DNA of 64,000 bases from Nocardia amikacinitolerans NBRC 108937 (GTDB taxonomy: Bacteria; Actinomycetota; Actinomycetes; Mycobacteriales; Mycobacteriaceae): assembly GCF_001612615.1 (NCBI RefSeq), contig NZ_BDAU01000002.1, forward strand, positions 124,001 to 188,000. The letters are read 5' to 3'. Numbering within the stretch: the first letter of the stretch is position 1; each line of letters opens with the position of its first letter. Position numbers and translations under genes: made by a program. The notes under the pieces are model-generated. The model worked only from the letters and a program-made list of their open reading frames with translations, did not search any database and had not been told where the DNA came from. This document shows, one piece after another, positions 7,205-16,763 of this stretch.

Positions 7205-9237
7205 TTCGTCCTCCTTCGGGAGAGCAACGTGTACCCGGCGGCGGCCGCGAGCGCGGCGAGCCCGACGATCAGTGCGACGGGTTCCAGGTACAGCAGCACC
7301 AATCCGCCCGCCCCGGCGAGCACCCGCGCGGCCACCGGCGCCGGTCCGATGCCAAGCAGCCAGCCGCCGGTGGCCGAGGCCAGTGCGGCGACACCGACGC
7401 AGGCCACCACGCTGGTCCACAGCACACCGAGCACCGGCCCGGTGCCGAGCAGGTGTTCACCGGGTTCGGTCAGCACGAACACGATCGGCACCAGGAACGC
7501 GGGCAGCGCGTACTTCAGCGTCTGCCACATGGTCGGCACCGTTCGGCCGCCGGTGATGGCCGACGCGCCGACGGCGGCCAGCGCGGTCGGCGGGGTGACC
7601 TCGGAGAGCACCGAGTAGTAGAAGACGAACATGGCCGCCGCGGGCGCGGGCACATCCAAGGCGAGCAGGGCGGGCCCGATGATGGCCCAGCCGATGATGA
7701 ACGAGGCGGTGACCGGCACCGCGAGGCCGAGCAGCGCGAGGGCGACCGCGGCGAAGGCCACGGTGCAGGCGAGCACGACGGTCTGATTGTCCGACAGCGC
7801 CGAGGCCCACCGGACAAGCAGCGCGGCCAACTGCGCACCGAGTCCGGTCTTGGTGGTCATCGCGGTGATCACGCCCGCCGCCGTACACACCGCTACCACC
7901 GGCAGCGCGGAACGGACGCCGCCGCTGAGCGCGTGGAACACCTCCCGTGGCGAACGAGCCCGGCTACGGGTGCGCGAATCGAGGAACGCGAGGGCGAAGG
8001 CGAGAGCGGTGGCGTAGACGACGGCACGGGTCGCGCTCACATCGAGGAGCAACAGCACGACGATCGCGATGAGCGAGAGGAAGTGGTAACCGAAGCGGGC
8101 GAGCAGCCGCCAGGCCGACGCGCCGCCGATCTCCACCGGCCTGGTGCCGAGCCTGCGGGCGTCGATCTCCACGGCGAGCAGGATGCCAAGGTAGTAGAGC
8201 ACCGTCGGGATCAGCGCCCAGCCGAGCACCGTCACGTAGGAGACCTCGAGGTACTCGGCGACGATGAATGCCGCGGCGCCCAGCGTCGGCGGCGAGAGGA
8301 TCGCGCCGACACCGGCCGCGGCCAGCATGCCGCCCGCCTGCTCCGGCGGATATCCCGCGCGCTTGAGGATCGGCCAGGTCACCGCGCCGACGCTGACCGC
8401 GGTCGCGGTGCCGGAGCCGGACACCGTGCCGAGCAGGAAGCCCGAAGCCACGGCGGTGCGCCCGGCCGCGCCCCGCGAGCGGCGGAACGCCGCCACCGAC
8501 AGGTCGACGAAGAACTGTGCGGCGCCGGAGAATTCGAGCACCGCGCCGTATAGGGTGAACAGGACGATGTAGGTGGCCGCGACGTCGAGGGGTGTGCCGT
8601 AGAAGCCGCTGCCCGAGTTGTACAGCGCGTCCACGATCTGGCCGAAGTCCAGACCGGCGTGCGCGATGGTCCACTGCTGCGGCAGCAGCCCGCCGTAGTA
8701 GCCGTAGGCGAGGAACGCCAGGCACACCACGGGCAGCACCCACCCGGTGGTCCGGCGGCAGGCCTCCAGCACCAGCACCAGCAGCACCGTGCCCATGGCG
8801 ACGTCCACCGGATCGAGCAGGCCCTGGCGGTCCAGGAATTCGTTGTATCCCCCGCCGCCCGAACCGATTTCGAACGGCAGCACCGGGTAGAGGCAGACCA
8901 CCAGCGCCAGCGCGGCCAGCGCCCAGTCCAGTATGCCCGGCCCCGAGGACCGGTCGAGCAGCCGAAGTCCCGAGCGATACGCCAGGAAGATCAGCGGCAG
9001 CGTGCCCGCGAGGAACACCACCAGGTAGTACTGACTGCCCTGCGACAGCGGCCGGAACACCTGCCACACCGCGAGTATCGCGATCGCGAAGGCCGCGACC
9101 GCGACCACCCGCTCGGGCCACCCGCTCAGTTCGCGAGCAGGTCGCTCGGCATCGTCCACCTCGAGCGTGTCGATGGCAGGCCGCTGCTCTGCATCAGGCA
9201 GCTCCTCGTCGAGCTGAGGGTCCCGCGTGTCGGACAT
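7201..9237 (-). CDS. TRAP transporter fused small/large permease
   Basis: A 678-residue polytopic membrane protein combining the 4-helix (DctQ-like) and 12-helix (DctM-like) components of TRAP secondary transporters. After a hydrophilic N-terminal tail of about 45 residues, hydrophobic segments run throughout, and the central region has the typical GSGTATAVSVG motif. Fused permeases are characteristic of TAXI systems and use an ion gradient. It is coupled by a 4-base overlap to the binding protein and follows the VOC gene by 69 bases. Confidence 0.9.
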   Translation of the reverse strand: MSDTRDPQLDEELPDAEQRPAIDTLEVDDAERPARELSGWPERVVAVAAFAIAILAVWQVFRPLSQGSQYYLVVFLAGTLPLIFLAYRSGLRLLDRSSGPGILDWALAALALVVCLYPVLPFEIGSGGGGYNEFLDRQGLLDPVDVAMGTVLLVLVLEACRRTTGWVLPVVCLAFLAYGYYGGLLPQQWTIAHAGLDFGQIVDALYNSGSGFYGTPLDVAATYIVLFTLYGAVLEFSGAAQFFVDLSVAAFRRSRGAAGRTAVASGFLLGTVSGSGTATAVSVGAVTWPILKRAGYPPEQAGGMLAAAGVGAILSPPTLGAAAFIVAEYLEVSYVTVLGWALIPTVLYYLGILLAVEIDARRLGTRPVEIGGASAWRLLARFGYHFLSLIAIVVLLLLDVSATRAVVYATALAFALAFLDSRTRSRARSPREVFHALSGGVRSALPVVAVCTAAGVITAMTTKTGLGAQLAALLVRWASALSDNQTVVLACTVAFAAVALALLGLAVPVTASFIIGWAIIGPALLALDVPAPAAAMFVFYYSVLSEVTPPTALAAVGASAITGGRTVPTMWQTLKYALPAFLVPIVFVLTEPGEHLLGTGPVLGVLWTSVVACVGVAALASATGGWLLGIGPAPVAARVLAGAGGLVLLYLEPVALIVGLAALAAAAGYTLLSRRRTK

Positions 9238-9306
9238 CGTGCGAAGATACCAACGCCGCGCGCCCGATTCGCCGGGTTTCGCGACGGAGTTGCGCTGGCC
9301 GCGCGC

Positions 9307-9669
9307 TCAACCCGAAATCTTTGCGGAATCATGAGGTTCGTACAGCACCACCGACCACGGCGTGCCCGGTGTCGCGTCGAGCGCGGCGCGCCGTTCGTGC
9401 GGACCGGTGACCGGATCCGCGAGCGCGACGCCCGCCCCGCGCAGGGCGGCGACGGCCGCGTCGAGGTCGGCGACCTTGACCGACAGCGCTGCCGCGTCTC
9501 CTTCGCGATCTTTTCCGGCCACCATGACGCGGGCCGGACCGATGTCGAACTGCGCCCACCGGTCGCCGTCGACGAAGGTGGGTGGCCCGCCGAACAGCGC
9601 GCTCAGCAGCGCGACGGTGGCCGGCAGGTCGTCGGTGGGCAGGATCGTCCCGATCCGTTCGATGCTCAT
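9307..9669 (-). CDS. VOC-superfamily (glyoxalase/dioxygenase fold) protein
   Basis: A 120-residue single-module vicinal-oxygen-chelate protein. It begins IERIGTILPTDDLPATVALL and ends with the typical beta-strand pair around PWSVVLYEPH. Members are isomerases, dioxygenases, resistance proteins or epimerases. Few of the usual metal ligands are obvious, so the reaction is uncertain. The ATG overlaps the stop of the upstream hydrolase by four bases (ATGA), so it belongs to the same leftward operon. Confidence 0.78.
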   Translation of the reverse strand: MSIERIGTILPTDDLPATVALLSALFGGPPTFVDGDRWAQFDIGPARVMVAGKDREGDAAALSVKVADLDAAVAALRGAGVALADPVTGPHERRAALDATPGTPWSVVLYEPHDSAKISG

Positions 9670-10616
9670 TCCTCGCTCCCGAAGGCACGGCGGATGGCCG
9701 AAAACGCCACGGCGGCCGCCTTTTCGGCATCCGGAAGGTGATCGGCCATACTCACGAAACCGTGGAACTCCCCGTCGTAGCGGATCATTTCGGTGGGGAC
9801 GCCCGCCGCGCGCAACCGGGCGGCGTAGGCCTCCCCCTCGTCGCGCAGCGGATCGAACTCCGCGGTGAGGACGTGCGCCGGCGGCAGTCCGGACAGGTCG
9901 GCGGCGCGCGGCGGCGCGGCGTAGGGGTGGTCGCCGTCGCCGTCGGGGCCCAGGTACTGCTCCCAATACCACCGCAGGTGCGCGGCCGTGGTGAAGTAGC
10001 CCTCGGCGTTGTCCCGGTACGAGGCGGTGTCGCAGGACGGGTCCAGCATCGGATAGATCAGCAGCTGGTGCGCCAGCGCGGGACCGCCGCGTTCCCTGGC
10101 CATCAGCGTCGTCACGGCGGCGAGGTTGCCGCCGGAACTGTCGCCCGCCACGGCGATTCGGGCGGGATCGCCGCCCAGCTCCGCCGCATGGTCGGCGGCC
10201 CAGCGCACCACCGCGTAGGCGTCCTCGGCGGCCGCGGGAAACCGGTGTTCCGGGGCCTGGCGGTAGTCGACCGAGACCACGATCGCGCCGATGCCGTTGG
10301 TCATCGTCCGGCAGAACTGGTCGTGGCTGTCCACACTGCAAATGGTGAATCCGCCGCCGTGGCAGAACACCACCACGGGCAGGCCGGGATCGGCGTCGGC
10401 GGGCCAGTAGATCCGCACCCGCACCTCGGGCGCTCCGTCCGGCCCCGGCACCGTCCGCTCCTCGACCCGGCCGACCGGGATCGGCTCGACGACCGCCGCG
10501 GGCCGCGCCGCCAGCAGGCGACGGGCCTCGGCGGCGTCGAGTACCTCGGTGCCGAGCTTCGGGAAGGCGGCCGAGGCCAGCTCCACGATGGCGCGGGCTT
10601 CGGGTTTCAACGGCAC
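9666..10616 (-). CDS. HSL-family alpha/beta hydrolase (esterase/lipase)
   Basis: A 316-residue protein of the hormone-sensitive-lipase group. It has the oxyanion motif HGGG (VFCHGGGFT), nucleophile elbow GDSSGG, an acidic DPLRDEG segment and a C-terminal His in GEFHGF. It hydrolyses esters or lactones and probably acts in the cytoplasm, since no signal peptide is seen. GTG at 10616 is preferred over more upstream starts because GGAG lies 6 bases before it and the SDR stop ends 11 bases upstream. In context it may open an ester produced by Baeyer-Villiger-type oxidation; this is inferred. Confidence 0.85.
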   Translation of the reverse strand: MPLKPEARAIVELASAAFPKLGTEVLDAAEARRLLAARPAAVVEPIPVGRVEERTVPGPDGAPEVRVRIYWPADADPGLPVVVFCHGGGFTICSVDSHDQFCRTMTNGIGAIVVSVDYRQAPEHRFPAAAEDAYAVVRWAADHAAELGGDPARIAVAGDSSGGNLAAVTTLMARERGGPALAHQLLIYPMLDPSCDTASYRDNAEGYFTTAAHLRWYWEQYLGPDGDGDHPYAAPPRAADLSGLPPAHVLTAEFDPLRDEGEAYAARLRAAGVPTEMIRYDGEFHGFVSMADHLPDAEKAAAVAFSAIRRAFGSEE

Positions 10617-10626
10617 GATCGGCTCC

Positions 10627-11403
10627 TCACTCCACGCCAGGCAGCTGCGCGCCGGGTGGAATGAACTGCCCGGCGGACAGGCCGCCGTCGATGGCGAGTT
10701 CCGCGCCGGTGACGAACGCCGAGGCGTCCGAGGCGAGGAAGGCGACCAGATCGGCGACCTCACTCGGCAGCCCGACGCGACCGAGCGGCAGGGCCGGAAA
10801 ACTGCCGGGGCCGGTGCTCAATCCGAGGTGGCCGATCATCGGCGTGTGAATCGGACCGGGATGCACCGAATTCACCCGAATGCCAACGGGACCGAGCTCG
10901 AGCGCCGCGGTCTTCGTCAGCCCGCGCAGTCCCCACTTCGACGCGCCGTAGGCGGCATGCCCCATCAGACCCTGGAGTCCGGCCTGCGAGGAGATGTTCA
11001 CGATGGAACCGCCGCCCGCGGCCGCCAGCGGACCAGCGACGGCCTTGATACCGAGGAACGAGCCGACCAGGTTGACCCGCAGAATCCGTTCCAGCTCTTC
11101 GGCACTGGTGTCGGTGAGCGCCTTGGTCGTGTAGATCGCGGCGTTGTTGACCAGCACATCGAGGCGACCGAACTCGCGCTCGGCGGTCTGCACCGCGGCC
11201 GCCCACTCGGCTTCACTGCTCACGTCGTGCGCCACGAAACGCGCTGCGTCACCGAGAGATTCGGCGACCGCCTTGCCTTCGTCGGCCAGCACATCGGTGA
11301 TCACCACGCGCGCACCGAGTTCGACGAACAGCCGTGCTTCGGCCTCGCCTTGGCCTCGCGCCGCGCCGGTGATGATCGCGACTTTCCCGTCCAGCGTGGT
11401 CAT
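10627..11403 (-). CDS. SDR, 3-alpha/20-beta-hydroxysteroid dehydrogenase-like
   Basis: A 258-residue classical SDR with TGAARGQG near residue 13, NNAA in the central strand, and Ser plus YGASK (YxxxK) as the catalytic pair. The C-terminal pattern (GAELAIDGG) is typical of the mycobacterial hydroxysteroid/alcohol dehydrogenase group. It follows the LLM monooxygenase gene by one base, and a hydrolase gene follows. Substrate is inferred from context only. Confidence 0.87.
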   Translation of the reverse strand: MTTLDGKVAIITGAARGQGEAEARLFVELGARVVITDVLADEGKAVAESLGDAARFVAHDVSSEAEWAAAVQTAEREFGRLDVLVNNAAIYTTKALTDTSAEELERILRVNLVGSFLGIKAVAGPLAAAGGGSIVNISSQAGLQGLMGHAAYGASKWGLRGLTKTAALELGPVGIRVNSVHPGPIHTPMIGHLGLSTGPGSFPALPLGRVGLPSEVADLVAFLASDASAFVTGAELAIDGGLSAGQFIPPGAQLPGVE

Positions 11404-11404
11404 T

Positions 11405-12538
11405 TCACTCCTCGTTCTTGCGAAAGTGCGGGATTACGGTCTCGCCCCAGTGCCGGATGGTCTCCAGGCAGGCTTCCTGTGGCACGGTGCCCATCTGGAT
11501 CAGGCACAGGATCTCGTCGGCGCCCGCCGCCTTCAGCCGTTCGACGTAGGCGATGGCGTCCTCCGGCGAGCCGTAGGCGTGCTCGGCGTTGAACACCGAG
11601 GTCGCGCCCGCCTTCACCGGGATCTTGGCCTCGTGCAGGTAGGCGACGTGGTCGTCGGCGGCCCGCTTGATGGCGGCCAGCTCGTCGGCGTTGGGGTCGA
11701 CGGCCTCGTCCGGCACCGGGCCCGCGCCGTACCAGTGCTTGATCGACTGCGCGAAGAACCGCTGGCCGCGCGCGCCGATCTGCTGCGCCTTCTCGCGGTC
11801 CTCCAGCACGATGGTCGGGCACAGCGCCGCGAAGTGATCGTTGACGACGGTGGAGACGAACTTCTCTCCGGTGCGCTCGGCGATGGCCTGGTCGTAGGTG
11901 CGGCGCAGCTCGGCGATCTCCTCCACGCCCGCGAAACCGAGGACCAGCGCGCCGATGCCGTAATCGGCGGCCAGCTTCAGCGTGTCCTTCTTGGTGCACG
12001 CCATGAACAGCGGCGGGTGCGGCAGCTGGATCGGGCGCGGCAGCATCGGGTGCGGGTCGATGTCGAGCAGCTCACCGTGCCACTCGAATTCGCCCTCCGG
12101 GTCCTGCCAGGCCTTGCCGATGATGCGCAGCGACTCCTCGACCTCCTGGTAGGTGCGGTCGGGATCGACCCCGCACATGGAGGTCTCCTGCGGGGTGGCG
12201 CCGCGGCCCGCGCCCAGGTTGACGCGGCCGTTGGAGAGCACGTCCAGCATGGCGGCGCGTTCGGCGGCGCGCACCGGGTGGTTGAAGTTGAACGGCATGC
12301 AGACCACGCCGTGACCGATACGGATACGCTCGGTGCGCGCGGCCACCCAGGTCAGGAAGATCTCCGGGGCGCTCATGTGCGCGTACCACTTCAACCCGTG
12401 ATGTTCGACGGCCCAGACGGTGTCGAAGCCCATCTCCTCGGCCAGCACGGCCTGCTCCACGCAGTCGCGCAGCACCTGCCGTTCGTGCTCGGCCGACGGA
12501 TCGGTCATCTGCGCCTCGAAGATCATCGAGAACTTCAT
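11405..12538 (-). CDS. LLM-class flavin-dependent monooxygenase
   Basis: A 377-residue luciferase-like (LLM) TIM-barrel protein, of the bacterial luciferase/F420 superfamily. Typical segments are GFDTVWAVEHHG, GHGVVCMPF and LDVLSNGRVNLGAGRG. These enzymes use FMNH2 or F420 to oxygenate or oxidise ketones, aldehydes or similar compounds. It is the first gene of the six-gene leftward operon and diverges from the SDR/KstD operon. It could catalyse a Baeyer-Villiger step feeding the downstream hydrolase, but F420-dependent chemistry cannot be excluded. Confidence 0.85.
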   Translation of the reverse strand: MKFSMIFEAQMTDPSAEHERQVLRDCVEQAVLAEEMGFDTVWAVEHHGLKWYAHMSAPEIFLTWVAARTERIRIGHGVVCMPFNFNHPVRAAERAAMLDVLSNGRVNLGAGRGATPQETSMCGVDPDRTYQEVEESLRIIGKAWQDPEGEFEWHGELLDIDPHPMLPRPIQLPHPPLFMACTKKDTLKLAADYGIGALVLGFAGVEEIAELRRTYDQAIAERTGEKFVSTVVNDHFAALCPTIVLEDREKAQQIGARGQRFFAQSIKHWYGAGPVPDEAVDPNADELAAIKRAADDHVAYLHEAKIPVKAGATSVFNAEHAYGSPEDAIAYVERLKAAGADEILCLIQMGTVPQEACLETIRHWGETVIPHFRKNEE

Positions 12539-12690
12539 GCATTGCCTCCACTTCTCAATATGCCTAGTAGAAATATTTCCGATGCTCTCGTGGAGGTCAG
12601 GGGGATGTCTCGCTGGATGAGACTGCGCACCCCAGCGCCCATGCCCGGGTCCTAGCGTTCGAGGCGAAGCAGCTGAGAGGAAGGAACGCA
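12539..12690. promoter_or_regulatory. Divergent promoter region of two catabolic operons
   Basis: This 152-base gap separates the leftward operon (from 12538) and the rightward one (from 12691). It contains an AT-rich patch around 12556-12575 (AATATGCCTAGTAGAAATATTT), which stands out from the GC-rich surroundings and is the likely core promoter/operator. GGAGG precedes the leftward ATG and GAAGGAA the rightward GTG. No regulator gene is adjacent. Confidence 0.6.
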
Positions 12691-13440
12691 GTGGGTCGAC
12701 TCGAAGACAAGGTCGCGCTGATCACCGGTGGTGCGCGTGGGATGGGCGCCGAACACGTGCGCCGCTTCGTCGCCGAAGGCGCGCGGGTGGTGTTCGGCGA
12801 TGTGCTCGACGAGCAGGGCGCGCAACTCGCGGCCGAGCTCGGCGCGGCCGCCCACTACGTGCACCACGACGTGACCAGCGAATCGGACTGGGCCGCGGCG
12901 GTGGAGACCGCGCGCGAGAAGTTCGGCAAGCTCGACGTGCTGGTCAACAACGCGGGCATCCTGCGCTTCCAGAGCATCGCGGACATGAGCCTCGCCGACT
13001 TCAGCACCATCATGAACGTCAACGTGACCGGTTCCTGGCTGGGCATCAAGACCGCGGCGCCCGCGCTCACCGAGGCGGGCGGCGGGTCCATCGTCAACAT
13101 CTCCTCGGTCGAGGGATTCATCGGCGCCGCGGGCCTCTCCGCCTACAGCGCAAGCAAATTCGCGCTGCGCGGCATCACCAAGTCGGCCTCGCGCGAGCTG
13201 GGCAAGGCGGGCATCCGGGTGAACTCCGTGCACCCCGGCGGCATCGCCACGCCGATGACCGCCAACGCCTCTTCCGGCGTGGACGGCGACAAGTTCTTCG
13301 CCGGGCTGCCGATCCCGCGCTGGGGCCGTCCCGAGGAGGTCACCGAGGCGGTGGTCTTCCTGGCCTCCGACGCCGCGGGCTACTGCACCGGCACCGAGGT
13401 GGTCGTCGACGGCGGCATGCTCACCGGCGCCGGCTACTGA
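12691..13440 (+). CDS. SDR oxidoreductase
   Basis: A 249-residue classical SDR with TGGARGMG, NNAG and catalytic YSASK motifs, and a C-terminus ending in a VVDGG signature. GTG at 12691 follows a GGAAGGAA ribosome site. It is the first gene of the rightward operon and closely resembles the SDRs at 10627 and 15151, consistent with several redox steps on one ring system. Confidence 0.87.
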   Translation: MGRLEDKVALITGGARGMGAEHVRRFVAEGARVVFGDVLDEQGAQLAAELGAAAHYVHHDVTSESDWAAAVETAREKFGKLDVLVNNAGILRFQSIADMSLADFSTIMNVNVTGSWLGIKTAAPALTEAGGGSIVNISSVEGFIGAAGLSAYSASKFALRGITKSASRELGKAGIRVNSVHPGGIATPMTANASSGVDGDKFFAGLPIPRWGRPEEVTEAVVFLASDAAGYCTGTEVVVDGGMLTGAGY

Positions 13441-13456
13441 ATCGGAGAGGCAGACG

Positions 13457-15139
13457 ATGTCTGAGCAGAAGTCCACGCAGGCCGTCTACGACGTGGTGGT
13501 CGTCGGTTCCGGCGCGGCGGGCATGACCGCGGCGCTGACCGCCGCCTACCGCGGCCTGTCGGTGGTGCTGATCGAGAAGAGCCGCACCTTCGGCGGGTCC
13601 ACCGCGCGCTCCGGCGGCGGCGTGTGGATCCCGAACAATCCCGTGCTGGTGCGCGAAGGCGTGCCGGACAGCCCCGATCTGGCCCGCGTCTACCTGAAAT
13701 CCGTGGTGGGCGACCGGGTTCCGCAGGCCAAGCAGGACGCGTTCCTTGACAACGGCCCGCGCATGATGACCTACCTGTGCTCGCGCACCCCGCATCTCGA
13801 ATTCGTCTACGACCGAGGGTATTCCGACTACCACCCGGAACTGCCCGGCGGACTGGCCCAGGGTCGCAGCATCGAGCCCGCCATCGTCGACGGCCGCCTG
13901 CTCGGCGACGACCTGGCGCTGATCAACCAGCCGACGATGTCCGGCCCGAAGGGAATCGCCTTCACCGTCAGCGACTTCCACGATCTGAACATGATCGCGC
14001 GCACCTGGAAGGGCAAGCGCACGGCGATGAAGGTCGGCGCCAAGGCGGTCATGAACAAGCTGCGCGGGCGGCTGCCGCTCAGCCTCGGCAAGGCGCTCGT
14101 CGCCCGGCTGTGGTTGGCGCTGCGCGACGCGGGCGTGCCGGTGTGGCTGAACACGCCGCTCACCGAACTGATCACCGAGGACGGCGCGGTGGTCGGCGTG
14201 CGCGCCGAGCGCGACGGCGCGCCGATCGTGCTGCGGGCGCGCCGCGGCGTCGTGCTGGCCGCGGGCGGATTCGAGCACAACCTGCAGATGCGCGAGCAGT
14301 ACTTCGCCGCGCCGGTGAGCACCGACTGGACCGTCGGCGCCACCGAGAACGTCGGCGACGGCATCCGCGCGGGTGAAAATGTCGGCGCCGCACTCGATCT
14401 CATGGACGACGCGTGGTGGGGTCCGTCGGTGCGCAACCCCGACGGGCCGCCGTTCTTCTGCCTGGCCGAACGCTCGCAGCCCGGCGCCATCATGGTCAAC
14501 GACGCGGGACAGCGGTTCACCAACGAATCGGCCAGCTACGTCGACGTGGTGCACACCATGTACGAGCGCCACGCCTCCGGGGTCGGCCACGTGCCCGCGC
14601 ACTTCATCATGGATCAGCGCTTCCGCGACCGATACCTGTTCCTCGGCACCTTTCCGAAGCAGGCCATTCCGCAGAAGTACTTCGACGCGGGCATCATCAA
14701 GAAGGCCGACACCCTGGAAGAACTCGCGGACAAGATCGGCGTTCCAGCCGAAGCGCTGACCTCGACGGTCCAGCGGTTCAACGGCTTCGCGCTTGCCGGT
14801 CGCGACGAGGACTTCCACCGTGGCGAATCCGCCTACGACCGCTACTACGGCGACCCGACGGTCAAGCCGAACCCGTGCCTCGCGCCGATCGAGAAGCCGC
14901 CGTTCTACGCGGTGGAAATGGTGCCCGGCGATCTGGGCACCAAGGGCGGTCTGCTGACCGACGAGCACTCCCGGGTGCTGCGCGCCGACGGCGCGCCGAT
15001 CGCGGGACTGTACGCGGCGGGCAACAATTCGGCCGCCGTGATGGGCAACAGCTACGCCGGTGCGGGCGCGACCATCGGCCCGGCCATGGTCTTCGGCTAC
15101 ATCGCCGCCAACCACCTCGCCGATCTCGATCGAGCGTGA
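13457..15139 (+). CDS. KstD-like 3-ketosteroid delta1-dehydrogenase flavoprotein
   Basis: A 560-residue FAD enzyme. The N-terminal dinucleotide motif is VVVGSGAAGM (residues 13-22). The C-terminal signature, GLYAAGNNSAAVMGNSY then GATIGPAM, is that of 3-ketosteroid delta1-dehydrogenases, whose catalytic Tyr lies in the MGxxY segment. KstD introduces the 1,2 double bond in the steroid A ring. A different 3-keto ring substrate, or a related fumarate-reductase-like flavoprotein role, remains possible. It lies 16 bases after the SDR and is followed by two more SDR genes. Confidence 0.85.
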   Translation: MSEQKSTQAVYDVVVVGSGAAGMTAALTAAYRGLSVVLIEKSRTFGGSTARSGGGVWIPNNPVLVREGVPDSPDLARVYLKSVVGDRVPQAKQDAFLDNGPRMMTYLCSRTPHLEFVYDRGYSDYHPELPGGLAQGRSIEPAIVDGRLLGDDLALINQPTMSGPKGIAFTVSDFHDLNMIARTWKGKRTAMKVGAKAVMNKLRGRLPLSLGKALVARLWLALRDAGVPVWLNTPLTELITEDGAVVGVRAERDGAPIVLRARRGVVLAAGGFEHNLQMREQYFAAPVSTDWTVGATENVGDGIRAGENVGAALDLMDDAWWGPSVRNPDGPPFFCLAERSQPGAIMVNDAGQRFTNESASYVDVVHTMYERHASGVGHVPAHFIMDQRFRDRYLFLGTFPKQAIPQKYFDAGIIKKADTLEELADKIGVPAEALTSTVQRFNGFALAGRDEDFHRGESAYDRYYGDPTVKPNPCLAPIEKPPFYAVEMVPGDLGTKGGLLTDEHSRVLRADGAPIAGLYAAGNNSAAVMGNSYAGAGATIGPAMVFGYIAANHLADLDRA

Positions 15140-15150
15140 AAGGACAGAAC

Positions 15151-15882
15151 ATGGACAGGGTCAGCGGTAAAACGGTCATCGTGACCGGCGGCGCGCGGGG
15201 CATGGGCGCTGCGTTCGCGCGCAAGCTCACGGATCATGGCGCGTCGGTGGTCATCACCGACGTGCTCGCCGAGGAGGGCAAGGCGGTCGCCGCCGAAATC
15301 GGTGAGCGCGCACTGTTCCTTCCGCACGATGTGACCGACGAAAGCGCTTGGCAGTCCGTGGTTTCCGCGGCCGAGCAAGCCTTCGGTCCGGTCGCCGGGC
15401 TGGTCAACAACGCCGGCATCGTGCACGTCGATCCGATCGAGAAGCTCGCCGAAGCGGACTACCGCAAGGTGATCGACGTCAATCAGGTCGGTGTGTTCCT
15501 CGGCATGAAAGCCGTTGTGCCGTCGATGCGCCGGGCGGGCGGCGGCTCGATCGTGAACATCTCCTCGATCGGCGGCATCATCGCCTTCTCCAACATCCTC
15601 GGCTACGTCGCGTCCAAGTGGGCGGTGCGCGGCATGAGCAAGGCCGCGGCCCAGGAGTTCGGTGTGGACGGAATCCGGGTCAACTCGGTGCATCCCGGCG
15701 TCGTCGCCACCGAGATGACCGCGACCTCGGACCGTTCCAACTCGATGGTGCACGACCAACCGATGCCCCGCGCCGCCACCCCCGAGGAGCTGGCCAACGT
15801 GGTGCTGTTCCTGATCTCCGACGAGTCGGCCTACTGCACCGGCGCGGAATTCGTCGCCGACGGCGGCTTCACCACCAAATGA
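15151..15882 (+). CDS. SDR oxidoreductase
   Basis: A 243-residue SDR with TGGARGMG near residue 12, NNAG and YVASK. ATG at 15151 follows AAAGGA, 11 bases after the KstD-like stop. It is similar throughout to the SDR at 12691, especially the NSVHPG segment, so it likely arose by duplication within the pathway. Cytoplasmic; substrate unknown. Confidence 0.87.
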   Translation: MDRVSGKTVIVTGGARGMGAAFARKLTDHGASVVITDVLAEEGKAVAAEIGERALFLPHDVTDESAWQSVVSAAEQAFGPVAGLVNNAGIVHVDPIEKLAEADYRKVIDVNQVGVFLGMKAVVPSMRRAGGGSIVNISSIGGIIAFSNILGYVASKWAVRGMSKAAAQEFGVDGIRVNSVHPGVVATEMTATSDRSNSMVHDQPMPRAATPEELANVVLFLISDESAYCTGAEFVADGGFTTK

Positions 15883-15898
15883 CACGAGGACAACTGCT

Positions 15899-16717
15899 GT
15901 GAAGAACTTCCAGGACAAGGTCGCCGTCATCACCGGCGCCGGTGCGGGGATCGGGCGTGCGCTCGCGCTCGAATTGGCGCGCAACGGCGCGCGTCTCGCG
16001 CTCTCCGGGCGCGACCTGACCAATGTCAGCGAGACCGCCGCGCTGTGCGAGCGGGAGGGCGCGAAGGCGCGCGCCTACAAGCTCGACGTCACCGACCGCG
16101 CCGCGTTCTACGCGCACGCCGAGGAGGTGCGCGCCGACTTCGGTCCGGCCAACCTGCTGGTCAACAACGCGGGCGTCTCGCTGACGGCCACCGTCGAGGA
16201 ACTCACCTGGGAGGACTTCGAGTGGATCGTGAACATCAATTTCTGGGGCGTCATGTACGGAACCAAGGCGTTCCTTCCACAGGTGATCGCCTCCGGTGAC
16301 GGGCACATCGCCAACGTCTCCAGCATGTTCGGCCTGGCCGCGTGCCCGAGCCAAGGTGCTTACAACGCAACGAAATTCGGTATCCGCGGGTTCACCGACG
16401 CGCTGCGCCAAGAGATGAAGATCGCCGGTCATCCGGTCGGCGTGAGCAGCGTGCACCCGGGCATGGTGAAGACCGAGATCGCCTGGAAGGCACGGGCGGG
16501 CGGCGATCGCGACCGCGACGCGCTCGCCGCCAATTTCGATCGGCTGGCCAAGACCACGCCCGAGGCCGCGGCGAAGATCATCCTGCGCGGCATCCAGAAG
16601 GACAAGGCCAAGATCCTCGTCGGCGCCGACGCCCGCGTCATCGACCTGCTGCCCCGGCTTTTCGGCTCCGGCTACCAACGCATCATCACGGCCCAGATGA
16701 AGAACGAGGTCAACTGA
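15899..16717 (+). CDS. SDR oxidoreductase with extended C-terminus
   Basis: A 272-residue SDR with TGAGAGIG, NNAG and catalytic YNATK. The C-terminal 60 residues (AAKIILRGIQKDKAKILVG) match the group that includes mycobacterial acyl/retinol-type SDRs rather than the shorter hydroxysteroid type, so its substrate may be acyl-linked. GTG start at 15899, 16 bases after the previous stop. Last enzyme gene of the rightward operon. Confidence 0.85.
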   Translation: MKNFQDKVAVITGAGAGIGRALALELARNGARLALSGRDLTNVSETAALCEREGAKARAYKLDVTDRAAFYAHAEEVRADFGPANLLVNNAGVSLTATVEELTWEDFEWIVNINFWGVMYGTKAFLPQVIASGDGHIANVSSMFGLAACPSQGAYNATKFGIRGFTDALRQEMKIAGHPVGVSSVHPGMVKTEIAWKARAGGDRDRDALAANFDRLAKTTPEAAAKIILRGIQKDKAKILVGADARVIDLLPRLFGSGYQRIITAQMKNEVN

Positions 16718-16763
16718 GCAAACAAGGCGTTACGGGCCCGGCAACCGGTGGCAAGCTGGAACT

